Shown here one piece after another: positions 10,049-22,465 of a stretch of 64,000 nucleotides of DNA. Source of the DNA: Chrysaora quinquecirrha (taxonomy: Eukaryota > Cnidaria > Scyphozoa > Semaeostomeae > Pelagiidae); the NCBI GenBank assembly GCA_014526335.1, contig JACTAT010000037.1, positions 13,406,139 through 13,470,138 of the forward strand, given 5' to 3'. The position numbers and the translations under genes were made by a program. Within the stretch, counting starts at the first letter, position 1. Every line of letters starts with the position of its first letter. The notes beneath the pieces were generated by a model, which did no database searches, was not told the DNA's origin, and was given only the letters and a program-made list of their open reading frames with translations.

Positions 10049-13000
10049 CTTAAACAACTCGAATGAGATTTCAGGTATTTGAAACAACTCAAACAAGTTT
10101 ACCAGTATCTCGATTCGAACATCTGAGACAACTTTGCTGCTGTCTGAACGATCTTGTATAACATACCAGGCATTTGAAACATTTGAAACAAATTTACTGG
10201 TATCTAAAACATGTCAGACAATTTTTTTGCCATCTGAAACAACTCGAATGAGATTTCAGGTATTTGAAACAACTCAAACAAGTTTACTAGTATCTCGATT
10301 CGAACATCTGAGACAACTTTGCTGCTGTCTGAACGATCTCGTATAACATACCAGACATTTGAAACATTTGAAACAAATTTACTGGTATCCAAAACATGTC
10401 AGAAAATTTTTTTCCCATCTGAAACAACTCGAATGAGATTTCAGGTATTTGAAACAACTCAAACAAGTTTACCAGTATCTCGATTCGAACATCTGAGACA
10501 ACTTTGCTGCTGTCTGAACGATCGTGTATAACATATCAGGCATTTGAAACATTTGAAACAAATTTACAGGTATCCAAAACATGTCAGACTATTTTTTTGC
10601 CATCTGAAACAACTCGAATGAGATTTCAGGTATTTGAAACAACTCAAACAAGTTTACCAGTATCTAGATTCGAACATCTGAGACAACTTTGCTGCTGTCT
10701 GAACGATCTCGTATAACATATCAGGCATTTGAAACATTTGAAACAAATTTACTGGTATCTAAAACTTGTCAGACAATTTTTTTGCCATCTGAAACAACTC
10801 GAATGAGATTTCAGGTATTTGAAACAATTCAAACAAGTTTATCAATATCTCGATTCGAACATCTGAGACAACTTTGCTGCTGTCTGAACGATCTTGTATA
10901 ACATACCAGGCATTTGAAACATTTGAAACAAATTTACTGGTATCTAAAACATGTCAGACAATTTTTTTGCCATCTGAAACAACTCGAATGAGATTTCAGG
11001 TATTTGAAACAACTCAAACAAGTTTACTAGTATCTCGATTCGAACATCTGAGACAACTTTGCTGCTGTCTGAACGATCTCGTATAACATACCAGACATTT
11101 GAAACATTTGAAACAAATTTACTGGTATCCAAAACATGTCAGAAAATTTTTTTCCCATCTGAAACAACTCGAATGAGATTTCAGGTATTTGAAACAACTC
11201 AAACAAGTTTACCAGTATCTCGACTCGAACATCTGAGACAACTTTGCTGCTGTCTGAACGATCGTGTATAACATATCAGGCATTTGAAACATTTGAAACA
11301 AATTTACAGGTATCCAAAACATGTCAGACTATTTTTTTGCCATCTGAAACAACTCGAATGAGATTTCAGGTATTTGAAACAACTCAAACAAGTTTACCAG
11401 TATCTAGATTCGAACATCTGAGACAACTTTGCTGCTGTCTGAACGATCTCGTATAACATATCAGGCATTTGAAACATTTGAAACAAATTTACTGGTATCT
11501 AAAACTTGTCAGACAATTTTTTTGCCATCTGAAACAACTCGAATGAGATTTCAGGTATTTGAAACAATTCAAACAAGTTTACCAATATCTCGATTCGAAC
11601 ATCTGAGACAACTTTGCTGCTGTCTGAACGATCTTGTATAACATACCAGGCATTTGAAACATTTGAAACAAATTTACTGGTATCTAAAACATGTCAGACA
11701 ATTTTTTTGCCATCTGAAACAACTCGAATGAGATTTCAGGTATTTGAAACAACTCAAACAAGTTTACTAGTATCTCGATTCGAACATCTGAGACAACTTT
11801 GCTGCTGTCTGAACGATCTCGTATAACATACCAGACATTTGAAACATTTGAAACAAATTTACTGGTATCCAAAACATGTCAGAAAATTTTTTTCCCATCT
11901 GAAACAACTCGAATGAGATTTCAGGTATTTGAAACAACTCAAACAAGTTTACCAGTATCTCGATTCGAACATCTGAGACAACTTTGCTGCTGTCTGAACG
12001 ATCTTGTATAACATATCAGGCATTTGAAACATTTGAAACAAATTTACAGGTATCCAAAACATGTCAGACTATTTTTTTGCCATCTGAAACAACTCGAATG
12101 AGATTTCAGGTATTTGAAACAACTCAAACAAGTTTACCAGTATCTAGATTCGAACATCTGAGACAACTTTGCTGCTGTCTGAACGATCTCGTATAACATA
12201 TCAGGCATTTGAAACATTTGAAACAAATTTACTGGTATCTAAAACTTGTCAGACAATTTTTTTGCCATCTGAAACAACTCGAATGAGATTTCAGGTATTT
12301 GAAACAATTCAAACAAGTTTACCAATATCTCGATTCGAACATCTGAGACAACTTTGCTGCTGTCTGAACGATCTCGTATAACATATCAGGCATTTGAAAC
12401 ATTTCAAACAAATTTACTGGTATCTAAAACTTGCCAGACAATTTTTTTGCCATCTGAAACAACTCGAATGAGATTTCAGGTACTTGAAACAACTCAAACA
12501 AGTTTACCAGTATCTCGATTCGAACATCTGAGACAACTTTGCTGCTGTCTGAACGATCTCGTATAACATATCAGGCATTTGAAACATTTGAAACAAATTT
12601 ACTGGTATCTAAAACTTGTCAGACAATTTTTTTGCCATCTGAAACAACTCGAATGAGATTTCAGGTATTTGAAACAACTCAAACAAGTTTACCAGTATCT
12701 CGATTCGAACATCTGAGACAACTTTGCTGCTGTCTGAACGATCTTGTATAACATATCAGGCATTTGAAACATTTGAAACAAATTTACTGGTATCCAAAAC
12801 ATGTCAGACTATTTTTTTGCCATCTGAAACAACTCGAATGAGATTTCAGGTATTTGAAACAATTCAAACAAGTTTACCAATATCTCGATTCGAACATCTG
12901 AGACAACTTTGCTGCTGTCTGAACGATCTCGTATAACATATCAGGCATTTGAAACATTTGAAACAAATTTACTGGTATCTCGATTCGAACATCTGAGACA

Positions 13001-13500
13001 ACTTTGCTGCTGTCTGAAAGGTCTCGAATAACATACCAGGCATTTGAAACATTTCAAACAAATTTACTAGTATCTAAAACATGTCAGACACTTTTTTACT
13101 ATCTGAAATAACTCGAATAACATTTCAATCAAAATCATCCCAAACTAGTTTACTAGTATCACGATTCGAACATCTCAGACAATTTCGCTGCTGACTGAAA
13201 CATTCTGAATAAAATTTCAGATATCAAAATCATCCCAAACAAGTTTACTAGTATCCAAATCATGTCAAACAATTTTAATGCCGTCTGAAACATTCAAATA
13301 ATGTTTCAGGCATCGAAATCATCTCAAACAAGTTTACCAGTATCTCGAATATGTCAGACATTTTGCTTTCAGCTGAAACATATCGAATAACATTGCAGAC
13401 ATTTGAAACATCTCAAATAGGTTTACTAATATCTCACAGACAATGTCAGACAATTTTTCTAGAATCAGAATTCCTCAAAAATTTCAAACAACCTCAATAT
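10049..13500. repeat. 185-bp satellite with 740-bp higher-order units
   Basis: The period is 185 bp from 10134 to at least 12909 (15 full units), then units diverge to about 13500. Units 10134, 10874 and 11614 share one variant, 10319/11059/11799 a second, 10504/11244/11984 a third and 10689/11429/12169 a fourth, giving three copies of a four-unit (740-bp) higher-order repeat. After 12354 the order breaks. Each monomer is itself two related halves of about 95 and 90 bp, both starting CTGAA and containing ATTTGAAACA and GTATCT. The 70-codon frames here are by-products, because 185 is not a multiple of 3. A relic of the satellite is in copy B at 32105-32385. Confidence 0.97.
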
Positions 13501-13599
13501 TTCAGAACTGCGTCAATAACTTTTCTAATGTCTCAAATGTCTCGAGAAATTAAGCAACTGAAAATCCCAAATAACCTATGGCTGTCTCTAAAATATGGA

Positions 13600-13665
13600 T
13601 TATGGAATGATTGCATGGAATGATGGAATGATGGAATGGAATAGTGGAATGGTATCAAATGTATA
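13600..13665. repeat. GGAAT-type simple repeat
   Basis: Degenerate TGGAATGA units link the satellite with the next tandem array. A G/A-rich run lies at a comparable place in copy B (31970-32090). Confidence 0.7.
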
Positions 13666-14950
13666 AATGCAAAAGAGAATTTTTCAAATAGTACTTGCTT
13701 CTTTTTGCTGAATTCTTCCCCCAAGGGTATTTTAAGCCTTACATCTGAGTATAAATCATGAAGGTTTGGAGTAAATTGAAGGAAATTACGAGGCTATTCC
13801 ATATTTTAGAAATGGAATGGCGAAGTTTTCAAAAAGTACTCGCCTCTTCTTGCTGAAACCTTCCCCCTAGGTTTTAATAAGACTTAAAAACACATCTGAG
13901 TAGAAATTATGAAGGTTTGGAGTAAATTGAAGGAAATTACGAGGCTATTCCATATTTTAGAAATGGAATGGCGAAGTTTTCAAAAAGTACTCGCCTCTTC
14001 TTGCTGAAACCTTCCCCCTAGGTTTCAATAAGACTTAAAACACATCTGAGTAGAAATTATGAAGGTTTGGAGTAAATTGAAGGAAATTACGAGGCTATTC
14101 CATATTTTAGAAATGGAATGGCGAAGTTTTCAAAAAGTACTCGCCTCTTCTTGCTGAAACCTTCCCCCTAGGTTTTAATAAGACTTAAAAACACATCTGA
14201 GTAGAAATTATGAAGGTTTGGAGTAAATTGAAGGAAATTACGAGGCTATTCCATATTTTAGAAATGGAATGGCGAAGTTTTCAAAAAGTACTCGCCTCTT
14301 TTTGCTGAAACCTTCCCCCTAGGTTTTAATAAGACTTAAAAACACATCTGAGTAGAAATTATGAAGGTTTGGAGTAAATTGAAGGAAATTACGAGGCTAT
14401 TCCATATTTTAGAAATAGAATGGCGAAGTTTTCAAAAAGTACTCGCCTCTTCTTGCTGAAACCTTCCCCCTAGGTTTTAATAAGACTTAAAAACACATCT
14501 GAGTAGAAATTATGAAGGTTTGGAGTAAATTGAAGGAAATTACGAGGCTATTCCATATTTTAGAAATGGAATGGCGAAGTTTTCAAAAAGTACTCGCCTC
14601 TTCTTGCTGAAACCTTCCCCCTAGGTTTTAATAAGACTTAAAAACACATCTGAGTAGAAATTATGAAGGTTTGGAGTAAACTGAAGGAAATTACGAGGCT
14701 ATTCCATATTTTAGAAATGGAATGGCGAAGTTTTCAAAAAGTACTCGCCTCTTCTTGCTGAAACCTTCCCCCTAGGTTTTAATAAGACTTAAAAACACAT
14801 CTGAGTAGAAATTATGAAGGTTTGGAGTAAATTGAAGAATGAATGGCGAAATTTTTCGATAATTACGCCCTTCCTCTTGTTGAAACTTTCCTTCAAGGGA
14901 ATATTTGAGTTGAAATTATGAAGGTTCGGAGTAGATTGAAAGAAACAATA
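13640..14950. repeat. 151-bp tandem repeat
   Basis: The phrase GAAGGTTTGGAGTAAA recurs at 13760, 13911, 14061, 14212, 14363, 14514, 14665 and 14816, so the period is 150-151 bp. The six central units are nearly identical, and the first and last are diverged. Not present in copy B. No coding frame. Confidence 0.95.
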
Positions 14951-14999
14951 CGATATTTAGATCTCAAAAAAATTCGTAGAAGTTTCTCTCTGGTTTGTC

Positions 15000-15135
15000 T
15001 AAATCCGTCGATCACTTCCCAATAGGGGCTTATTTGAGGGGAGGGCTTATTTGTAAAAAGGAATTTTTAGGTGGAGGCTTATCCGAGGGGAGCACTTACT
15101 CGAAGGTGGGGGCTTGTTCGAGTAAGTGCGTATAT
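15000..15135. repeat. GGGGGCTTATTTGAGG-type repeat fragment
   Basis: Several GAGGGGAGGGCTTATTTG-like repeats occur close together. This looks like the end of a DNA element with iterated motifs. A related style occurs at 34275-34625 (AATAAGCGGGG). The second terminus was not found. Confidence 0.4.
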
Positions 15136-15149
15136 GTATTGAGTCTGTA

Positions 15150-15658
15150 CCTTAAGGGAATTAATTTTCGCAGTTTTTGCGGATTCTGGTCATTTCAAAA
15201 TTATTTCGCCTGAAAAATCCAAATTTCCTTCATCTGCGAAAATTAGTTCCCGCGAAATTCCCAAAATATGCTTGTCCGCGAAAATAAATTTCCACGAAAT
15301 TTCCAAAATTTCAAAAAAATCTAAAAAATTTAAAAATTTTGAAGACTTTTGCCAAATATAGGGACTATTTCCTTGGAAAGACTGAATACGGTTTTTGCTT
15401 CTGTATTTACAGTATTATTTTTATCGCTTGTAAGATTATTAGTCAAAGAAAAAGAAAGCAAGGTACTCAAACTATTCCCGGTTTCTTTTTCTTTTTATAT
15501 GAAAATTTTTTGATCCACGAAGATAAATTACCGCAAAATTTCTTGGTGCTCTGTGTCCGTGAAAATAAATTTCCTTGAGCTTCCCTTCACCAACGAATCC
15601 GCGAAAAACCGCGAAAATAAATTCTGTTTTTTCCGAGAAAATTAACTCCCTTCTAAGG
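15150..15658. mobile_element. TA-flanked MITE, TTTTCGCGG subfamily, copy 1
   Basis: Left end CCTTAAGGGAATTAATTTTC and a matching right end (…TCTAAGG), with TA on both sides (15148-15149, 15659-15660). The inside has many CGCGAAA / TTTCGCG-like copies. Same family as 51643-52055 and a divergent copy at 57331-57737. No transposase. Confidence 0.8.
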
Positions 15659-16217
15659 TACTTTTCTGGTATTATAGTTTTTCAAAAGTTTTTCTGTCCT
15701 TCGACAAATTGCTTAATGAACTTTTCAATCCTTTTCTGATTTGTTGGGAGAACGTTTTCCTCGCATTCAAATTACCTCTGTCTCATTTTGAAGCTGTAGC
15801 CTCTATTGTAATTTCTAAAAATATCTAACAAAAAACCTTGATATCAGTATCTACATGTACTTGACTATTGGGTCAACCTGGGATGTGCACCTGTTTTGGG
15901 TAGTTTTTCCTGAAAATTTCTGTGATTAGGGTATATATTTTCATTTTAAATTTTCTGAAATTGGTATACAAACTGGTAATGGATGGTTAATATTCGAAAC
16001 TTTGTTGCAAATTTCAATTTCAGAACAACTACACCACTACACTATTGGTTCACTTTAAATTGAAACAACTTCAAAATTCTGGGATTTGGCATGAATATTT
16101 GACCTATATTCTGGAATAGGGTATCATATCCGATCAAAATTCTGGGATTGGGTCACAACGGAGATCCTTGCAACGCTCACCCGTATGATTTTATAGTGAA
16201 GTACCAACCCCGATCTA

Positions 16218-16619
16218 CACGCTTTTTTTTAATAAGGAACCTACCTCAAGGCCTAGTTCTTAAAGTTCCTTATTTTTGGGCATCTTTTGAGACAATTGTA
16301 GTTCCAAAAGTTCCTTAATAGTTCCTTAATTTTAACTGCACATAGAGTGGTCTTAACAATAAAAGAGATACATTTGCATGTGAGCAAAGCTCGAGACTAC
16401 TCATAAACATTTGATACACGCGTAGCGTAAAATTTATGTGATTTTCGGCTGCAAATGTATGGAATCGGCTTTCTAATTCTTGATTATTTGCAATGATAAA
16501 AGTATTCAACATTCAAAAGTTCCTTAATGATTACCTCTTTAGTAGTATAAGTTCTTTAAATTTCCTGGCCTTCTACATGTAGGTTCCTTATAAAGTGGTT
16601 CCTTATAAAAAAAAACGTG
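16218..16619. mobile_element. TA-flanked MITE, GTTCCTTA subfamily
   Basis: Left CACGCTTTTTTTTAATAAGG and right CCTTATAAAAAAAAACGTG are inverted repeats, with TA at 16216-16217 and 16620-16621. GTTCCTTA or its complement occurs about nine times inside. It is inserted in copy A only; copy B reads TA-CTG-TA at 32736-32742, which looks like an empty site with a 3-bp footprint. Tc1/mariner elements characteristically use TA targets and leave such footprints. Confidence 0.85.
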
Positions 16620-16700
16620 TACATATTAGTACGAAACCCCTATGAAACATTTCAAAAGCCCAGCTACAGTCTTAACAAGAGTTTTCGTTTGCTACTTTAG

Positions 16701-16873
16701 TTGTGACAACCCAGCCAATGTCGTTCAGTGCTGCAAATCTGGACCCACCATCACAATTGATGTATCAAGGCATTAGTGGAAAACATATGTCTGGTGAATC
16801 TTTAATGTCAACTGTTAATGGTGCTGGAGCTGAACTTCTGCAAAGGGTACAAGGTCGATTTGTCAGTCTCAAG
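16701..16873 (+). CDS. Coding exon 2 of uncharacterised gene, copy A
   Basis: After the acceptor TACTTTAG the frame reads VTTQPMSFSAANLDPPSQ and ends QGRFVSLK before a GTTAGT donor. It starts with two bases completing the codon left by exon 1 (3371) and ends in phase 0. Compared with copy B (32821-32993) I see three base changes, all synonymous. The following exon would lie in or beyond the gap and is not seen. Confidence 0.75.
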
Positions 16874-17306
16874 GTTAGTTCAATTAAGTTATAATAGAAT
16901 CATGTCAATGAGCTCTCAATTTTCCCTTTAGCCCATCAAGATATTATGAAGAAACAAGGTAACAAGAAACTTGTAATGTGCTCAAAATAACTCAAAATAC
17001 TATTCGCTATTCGCTTTGGAATTTGAAAATATTTTTAGCACTATAGTTAACCACTTTCGTTGTTTTACTTCTAAAGACGCTTTTATTGAACGATTGAATA
17101 TTCTGCTATATAAACAAATTTTACTTATCTATATCATCTGAAGAGAAGGTAAACGTAGCCATACAACCAAAAGCATTTCGAAAGGTCTGCTCAACTAGAC
17201 TTATTACACGAGCCCTAGTTATCGCAGCTACCATCTTTAGTTGTTGCTGTTGTCAAAAAGCTGCTCAAACTGGATGTTGTAGTGTAGCTTATTGCTATGG
17301 TTATTA

Positions 17307-17606
17307 CGCGCAGTTTTTTTATAAGCAACTTCGCTTTGGTCTAGTTCAAAAAAATGCTTATTCTGGCCACTAGTTCAAAAAAATGCTCTTCTGGCCACCT
17401 TTTCGAAGCAAAAGTTGCTTACTTGTTGCTTAATTCTAGCTGTATATTTTTTGCCCTAAGAATAGTATAGAGGTTAGAAAAACAGCAAAACTTGGAGTTA
17501 TCCTATAGCTTTTTGTGCAATACAACGCTAACACCTAGTATACAGCAAAGAAATACTATAAATAACATCAGTCAAGAAGTACCATGTAATTGCTGCCATG
17601 TAGAAG
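17307..17606. mobile_element. TA-MITE, GTTGCTTA subfamily, cut by gap
   Basis: Left end after TA (17305-17306): CGCGCAGTTTTTTTATAAGC, then AACTTCGC. It is the same as 33427 onward in copy B, where the complete element is 546 bp. Here it is truncated by the N run. Confidence 0.7.
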
Positions 17607-18106
17607 NNNNNNNNNNNNNNNNNNNNNNNNNNNNNNNNNNNNNNNNNNNNNNNNNNNNNNNNNNNNNNNNNNNNNNNNNNNNNNNNNNNNNNNNNNNNNN
17701 NNNNNNNNNNNNNNNNNNNNNNNNNNNNNNNNNNNNNNNNNNNNNNNNNNNNNNNNNNNNNNNNNNNNNNNNNNNNNNNNNNNNNNNNNNNNNNNNNNNN
17801 NNNNNNNNNNNNNNNNNNNNNNNNNNNNNNNNNNNNNNNNNNNNNNNNNNNNNNNNNNNNNNNNNNNNNNNNNNNNNNNNNNNNNNNNNNNNNNNNNNNN
17901 NNNNNNNNNNNNNNNNNNNNNNNNNNNNNNNNNNNNNNNNNNNNNNNNNNNNNNNNNNNNNNNNNNNNNNNNNNNNNNNNNNNNNNNNNNNNNNNNNNNN
18001 NNNNNNNNNNNNNNNNNNNNNNNNNNNNNNNNNNNNNNNNNNNNNNNNNNNNNNNNNNNNNNNNNNNNNNNNNNNNNNNNNNNNNNNNNNNNNNNNNNNN
18101 NNNNNN
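17607..18106. other. Assembly gap of 500 N
   Basis: Exactly 500 N, a placeholder size. Both sides are TA-flanked MITE sequence of different subfamilies. Copy A ends at its left edge. Open frames drawn through it are meaningless. Confidence 0.99.
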
Positions 18107-18211
18107 TGATGATTAAGAATAATTTAAGAACATTCTCAGGTTCAAAATCGAATAAGCTTAAGAATAATCGAGGCTCGGCGAAAAATAAGGTATTCTTATA
18201 AAAAAAGTGTG
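18107..18211. mobile_element. 3' end of TA-MITE, ATTCTTA subfamily
   Basis: It ends TATTCTTATAAAAAAAGTGT before GTA, identical in style to 57290-57326, with repeated AAGAAT / ATTCTTA. Its left part lies in the gap. From 18214 to about 19940 I see no gene, only unassigned AT-rich DNA. Confidence 0.7.
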
Positions 18212-20049
18212 TATGACTACAAAGTTTATCAATTTTCTAGTTTTTTCGAAAGAAAACCATTTTTCTTTATTTTCACGCTTTCGAGATCCGAAACATTGAA
18301 ACTTGTCACAAAGTGTAAACAATGCCAGTTTTTTGAATGAATGTAATATTGTATGATTCTAATGTTACAGTTTTGAGGCTTTCACGAAAGAAGATGGATT
18401 TATCGGTAGATCTTGAAAGGATGGGGTGAAAAATAGTGCTTTCTGTTTGCCATCAGATATATGCAACATCAATATCTATATGTTCCGTTCATGACATCAA
18501 GAAAATTACGGGGTTTCAGCATTGTTTGAACTTAATAGTAAAGAGTGGTATAAATGAAGAGTAAAAATTCATTCCCAAAAATTCCAATTAAGCTTATTGC
18601 ATTGCAGCCAATAATATATGTTAATATATTTCATTTGGGAAACGCCTTTCGAGTCTAAATTATGAATGATTAAAAACACAATGGATGAAATCAACTACAA
18701 GCCCCCATAGTCGAATGAGTAGAACTTAAAAACTCTGCTCAATGATATTCAAATAGAAAAAAATCTGATAGAACTTTAATTGTCTGAAGTTTTTTTAACT
18801 TGACACCCGAAATGTTTAATTTTTAAAACCCCGTGGATAAGACCGGAAATTCAACCTCAGCAGGTAAAAGGTCTTCTTAACCCTAATCATGTGATCGTTT
18901 TTTCAAATATACTGTAGCCTGGGGCGGTTTTACCCTCTCGAGCTCACCATCACCACTAGCCAGAGCAATTAGCTGTGACACTAGCACAGGTAACAAATCA
19001 CAAATTTTCACACATAATTTGGGCGTTCTCACATTATTTCGATGTAGCCAATAAAAGACTTTTGAAGGTAACATTATCCTTGTTACAGTTCAGCGCCTAT
19101 TTCTTTCTTTGGTGCAACTGGAGGGGGCGCCGATCCAGCGAGATCAACTGCCCCTGGTTTTAAAAATTCTGCATCCGAAATCTCTTGATGGCGATTCCGC
19201 GCAGTGTTCCTTACTAGAAACAACTACGTGTCACTGACGACAGATACCCTTTTCAAATTGCCGCATTCCAAACCAAAGCACCTGTCTGAAGCAATGATAG
19301 GCATCGAATGTGGGAAGTAATTAATGCGCATGCTCAAAATATTGAACTTTTATATTCTTGGGTCCAGAATCGGAGGAGGATCAGAAATGTTTTAGAATTC
19401 AAATAGGCCTAGTAGATGCAAAATCGAACGCGGAGAGCGTTGACAATTTAAAATTATGACTTAGCTAAAATGCCACTGTATGAAAAATATGTCATTGGCA
19501 CACTCAGAACGTCAATTGCAAATCCAGTCCCTTTCATGCCATTCAAAGAAAATGATTTTCATTAATTATTAGATTTGCGCTTTGCGCTTGCGTGAAATTA
19601 AAGATTGAGTCCCAACATAGTGGGTTGGCTCATTGAAGCTCGTTCTCATGGGAAATCCCCCCCCCAAGATTGGATCTTCATGGAACGGCAGTTAAATCTC
19701 ACCTAGGATAGATAGTCCACCTCTCATATTAATGCAATCGTATTATCACATATAAATCTCTGTGTCCACTAGATCTCACCTTGGTGGGTTATCCACAAGC
19801 TCAGTGGGCTATCCAACCTCATATGAAAAGGCCCTTAGCATCTTGTGCCTCGTATTTTTAAAACATACATAACTCTGTCAATGAGTGAGGAAAATTGACA
19901 ACCAAAGGATAGTTTTTCTTGAAATAAAAAGCGATCTACACTTTTAAATTGGGTCCATTACATTATTTCATCATTTTCCCTACTTTGGCCCGAAAGGTGG
20001 TCTTCTTTGGATCGCTACTGCCGCAGTTTCAGGTGTTTGTATGTATCTA

Positions 20050-20967
20050 TGTATCTAGTACTGGCGAATTATTAAATCTAATAAAATCAAACACCGAAAA
20101 TTGCATTAAATGGTTTAAAGAAAATGAAATGACTGCAAATCCATCTAAATTTCAGGCAATTACTATTGGTAATAAAGATAGAAATATAGATGAATTTGAA
20201 ATTGATCCTAATTTTAGCATAAAAGTAGACAGTACTGTTACACTCCTTGGAGTTGAATTGGATGAAAACTTAAAGTTTGATTCTCATATTGACAAAATCT
20301 GCAAGAAAGCAGCTAAACAGCTCAACTCACTCAAACGTATTGCGAAATACATGGGTGATAAAGAAAAAAAGATAATCATTAATTCTTTCATACTATGTCA
20401 TTTTAACTATTGCCCATTGATATGGATGCTATGTAACAAGAGTTGCCAAGATAAACTTGAAAAATAAATGAAAGAGCTTTACGCTTAGCATACTCAGACT
20501 ATACTTCCTCGTATGAAATCTTGCTTACAAAATGCAATGAAACTACCATCCATATTCAATCGATCAGGCTTCTAGCATTAGAAATCTACAAGACTTTAAA
20601 TAATCTTAATCCTGTATTTATGAGGGATTATTTTATACCAAAGCGAGTAGACCACGATCTCCGCAGAACGAACCCTCTACAAATACCAAAAGTTAGAACA
20701 ACCGCTTACGGTATAAATTCTTTATGTTTCCAGGGACCAAAAATCTGGAACGCCCTTCCTGCTGAAACTAAATCAGCCCAAAATATAAAACAGTTTAAAA
20801 GTTTTACGAAAAATTGGTTTCTAAACAATAAATGCGCTTGCTCATATTGCAATAAGTCATAGCCAATGCAATCTCTGAGGTTGCTCAATGTTAGTATGAA
20901 TTAGTGAAGTATCACTATCGTAGCACTAACAGTAAATAATTATTATACTACTATTATACTACTATCT
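20050..20967 (+). mobile_element. 5'-truncated non-LTR retrotransposon (LINE) 3' end
   Basis: Two adjacent frames encode the C-terminal end of a LINE reverse transcriptase. The first (about 20056-20465) has NCIKWFKENEMTANPSK, then LLGVELDENLKFDSHI. The second (from about 20470, track start 20521-20862) has IHIQSIRLLALEIYKTLNN and FQGPKIWNALPAE. They are separated by a shift in an A run at 20461-20465. It finishes with an ATACT-rich tail near 20967. The RT catalytic part is missing, as in typical truncated insertions. It resembles jockey/CR1-like elements common in animals; the clade is not resolved. Confidence 0.8.
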
Positions 20968-22440
20968 ATCACCAATTGTGAGTCACACAGTGAGTGTGGC
21001 ACACGACAGTGGCAAAGAATGGGCAGTCACTTTATATATACGTTACGTGTTTTAAACGCTGCTCCTAATTCAATTTCCGCAAAAGTTACGTTTATATGGG
21101 TAAATTCGTAAATCGCAGAATAAATTTAATGTAACTTTAAAACTGTATAAAAAGCAGTGATGACGGCGCCAAAAAGATCCAGATCTTTTTTAATACAGTC
21201 CACTTTCGCATGCCGTGCTCTAAAGATTCATATCTTCTCCCGGAATATATTATTTATATAACTATTAATGCACCCCTGTTGGGACTGCAGTACATTTCGG
21301 TTTTCAGTACATCCACAAAGAATAAAATTTTCAGACGCCTCTGTCTGATGACGTCTTCCTCTATTTGCATAACGTTTGCTCAACAAGTTACCCAACCATA
21401 TTTCCTCAAGTAATTATTGTGAACAGTAGAAATTTGAATTAGTCAATAAATTTGTTTTCAATGGCAGGATAATACAGGCATTCAGAACCATTATTTGAAC
21501 ACGTCTAGCATAAATATAATGGAAAACTGAAAACAGCAGTTCAAACATAAGCAGATGTACTTTTTCGGGCCGAGTCTGTACCAAGAGCAATATCGGAGGG
21601 TGCTTCGTGAAAGCTTTTTTAAGAACTGTTCGTTCGTGGTCTTCGTGTCAAGTCAACGAAGATTTTCAATTGACTACAGTAAACAATAGTAATCTTGTGT
21701 TGGTAAGTTTTTCTAAGTATTGCCTGCACACACAATTTTAAAGCTTTTTGGTGACTTTGTTGGTCAAAGCAAATTTCAGAATTTGAATTCGTAAAACAAC
21801 ACGTCAATTTTGTACAGTCAGGTAACCGAGCATTACTAAAGCAAGTTAAAAGCTGCTTGAAGCTGAAGCAGCCTTCCTTTAAGTATGCATATGTATTGCT
21901 AAACTTATGCCATATGTCATACTTCTAAACCTAACGATTTCTCGGATTTTAGACTAATCCTAGACTCTTGTTGAAATATTTTTGGCCAGGGGGCTTCAGA
22001 TTGTCAAATGGGGGTATAAAGAATGAAGAGACTTGGTAATAGAGCGAGTAAACGACAGACGCACACGACACTATGAGGCTCGGATTAATGAAAATTCTCC
22101 GACCCAGCTCTTTATCTGGACGACTGTTCATTTTTTGCATAACCATTTTCTGCTTTAAAGATAGAAACTGACTGGAGTAATGGCTAGGAGTATCAGGATG
22201 TAAAATTTCATAACATTCTGTCGTTTTGTAAACATCGACGTTGGTATTGAAGTTTAATCCGAAAAGAGTGAAAGACTCTCTAGCTTGTCTCTAGCGAATA
22301 TAAAATTCAGAAATGAGAGTTTCTTCAAGATGACTTCCCTGTTTCAATAGTTACAATAGGCCATTCGCTCTTCTTGATAAACTTAACTTACATTTTAGAT
22401 CAAAAGAACATATGCACATAGAGTGACCATATGATAAGAT
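20968..22440. other. No recognisable gene
   Basis: About 1.5 kb of unassigned sequence upstream of the GPCR gene. It could contain its promoter. Only short frames without similarity that I recognise. Confidence 0.5.
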
Positions 22441-22465
22441 TTCTATATCTTCAACGTAGACAAAA

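Larger units (their letters stand above)
1..17606 (+). repeat. Copy A of a window-internal direct duplication
   Basis: Position 1 lines up with 27148, and 17606 with 33711. Matching blocks are 1-77 and 383-570 with 27148-27415, about 1090-1487 with 28652-29034, 1927-4447 with 29381-31898, about 15960-16215 with 32380-32735, and 16620-17606 with 32741-33711. In the 2.5-kb block 1927-4447 I count roughly a dozen differences, so identity is about 99.5%. Between the blocks each copy has its own insertions. Copy A stops exactly at the assembly gap. It may be a recent segmental duplication or the alternative haplotype of copy B. Confidence 0.9.

Noticed and set aside
10134..12936. Fifteen 70-codon frames in a row, all similar
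   Set aside because: They are produced by the 185-bp satellite. Each ends in the next unit because 185 is not divisible by three, and there are no coding signs.
10049..14850. CRISPR-like array
   Set aside because: Units are contiguous tandem repeats without unique spacers, in an animal genome.
17492..18201. Frames of about 200 codons
   Set aside because: They run through the N gap.
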